Below, piece by piece: positions 30,579 through 33,837 of a stretch of 33,837 nt of DNA (position 1 is its first letter; every line of letters starts with the position of its first letter). The stretch spans positions 1 through 33,837 of the forward strand of contig JAUWKK010000001.1 of assembly GCA_030614245.1 (NCBI GenBank). The letters are read 5' to 3'. The stretch comes from Planctomycetota bacterium (GTDB taxonomy: Bacteria > Planctomycetota > PUPC01 > JABMSA01 > JAUWKK01). The notes under the pieces are model-generated. The model did no database searches and was not told the origin of the DNA. It saw only the letters and a program-made list of their open reading frames with translations. A program made the position numbers and the translations under genes.

Positions 30579-30950
30579 TTACTTGGGTGTCTTTGCTCCG
30601 TATTTCGAACGAGATTGCCGTCGGCCTTCAACACCGTCGACGTCATAAACACCGCGTACGATGTGATATCTGACGCCGGGGAGGTCGCGAACACGGCCCC
30701 CGCGCACGAGTACGAGAGAGTGTTCCTGGACATTGTGCTGCTCGCCCGGGATATATGCAGTAACTTCGCGGCCGTTGGTAAGCCTGACGCGCGCTACTTT
30801 TCTGAGGGCGGAGTTGGGCTTCTTGGGAGCGCGTGTCATCTGCTGGAGGCAGACTCCTTTTCGCTGCGGGCATTTCTGAAGATCGGGGCGCTTCGAGCGG
30901 TTCTTGATCTTCTTGCGCCCTTTCCGGATGAGCTGGTTGATTGTCGGCAT
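30579..30950 (-). CDS. rpsL: 30S ribosomal protein S12, Arg at streptomycin site 88
   Basis: A 123-residue S12, the decoding-centre protein. Core motifs: MPTINQLIRKGRKK, APKKPNSALRKVARVRLTNG (Lys43 kept), YIPGEQHNVQEHS and VRGGRVRDLPGVRYH. Residue 88, Lys in most bacteria and mutated to Arg in streptomycin-resistant strains, is Arg here (codon CGC, 30687-30689). The TTT before PKKP is TRA. Asp89, the methylthiolation target, is kept. GGAG stands before ATG 30950, 21 nt after rpoC. Confidence 0.97.
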   Translation of the reverse strand: MPTINQLIRKGRKKIKNRSKRPDLQKCPQRKGVCLQQMTRAPKKPNSALRKVARVRLTNGREVTAYIPGEQHNVQEHSLVLVRGGRVRDLPGVRYHIVRGVYDVDGVEGRRQSRSKYGAKTPK

Positions 30951-30971
30951 TTCTCGCTCCGTTCTATGGTT

Positions 30972-33837
<2,866 letters not shown>

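Noticed and set aside
30545..30733. 63-residue upstream extension of S7
   Set aside because: It overlaps rpsL in another frame and has no S7 homology; GGGAG precedes ATG 30544.

Overview
This 33.8 kb window is almost entirely housekeeping sequence from a GC-rich bacterium, most likely a member of the Planctomycetota (Phycisphaerae-like) or a close relative. The main clues are an EF-Tu whose switch I lacks the near-universal RGITI, as I remember for planctomycete EF-Tu, zinc-type S14, S4 and L36, no L30 gene, and dispersed intergenic repeats of a kind common in genomes from this part of the tree. The assignment is inference from sequence features, not from a database search.

Left part, plus strand (1-6930): the 3' end of an apbE-like gene; a DUF1015 protein; an alanine-glyoxylate/serine-pyruvate type aminotransferase; serA; a short N-acetylglutamate-synthase-like GNAT protein; a DUF502 membrane protein; and an exported TPR protein. 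Close spacing and several overlaps suggest co-transcription. DUF1015, aminotransferase and SerA look like a serine-biosynthesis group without a recognisable phosphoserine phosphatase. This strand converges on the next block at about 6931-6983, where I see no clear terminator.

Right part, minus strand (6984-33837), read in transcription order: rpoC (5' end outside the window), rpsL, rpsG, fusA, tuf, rpsJ, rplD, rplW, rplB, rpsS, rplV, rpsC, rplP, rpmC, rpsQ, rplN, rplX, rplE, rpsZ-type S14, rpsH, rplF, rplR, rpsE, rplO, secY, adk, map, infA, rpmJ, rpsM, rpsK, rpsD, rpoA, rplQ. A tRNA-Val(GAC) with its own candidate promoter follows, then thrS, infC, rpmI, rplT, pheS. The str, S10, spc and alpha operons are thus fused and run straight into the thrS-infC-L35-L20-pheS group. 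Many junctions overlap by 4 nt or have gaps below 40 nt, so translational coupling is likely.

Unusual points: rplC (L3) is missing between rpsJ and rplD; rpmD (L30) is missing between rpsE and rplO; S12 has Arg at residue 88, the position of a classic streptomycin-resistance substitution; L24 carries an insertion of about 19 residues; tRNA-Val has C33 instead of the near-universal U33; L2 has changes beside its conserved catalytic-region histidine; L17 has a long acidic tail. Non-coding DNA is short (largest gap 157 bp) but structured. It holds two copies of a MITE-like element with TGTCAT...ATGACA ends (one forms the 3' end of the aminotransferase gene), three degenerate heptamer-repeat blocks with oppositely oriented arms, GC-rich palindromes at gene junctions, and a cluster of three hairpins before rpmI. 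No gene-free stretch exceeds 300 bases. I found no CRISPR array, prophage, transposase or defence system.
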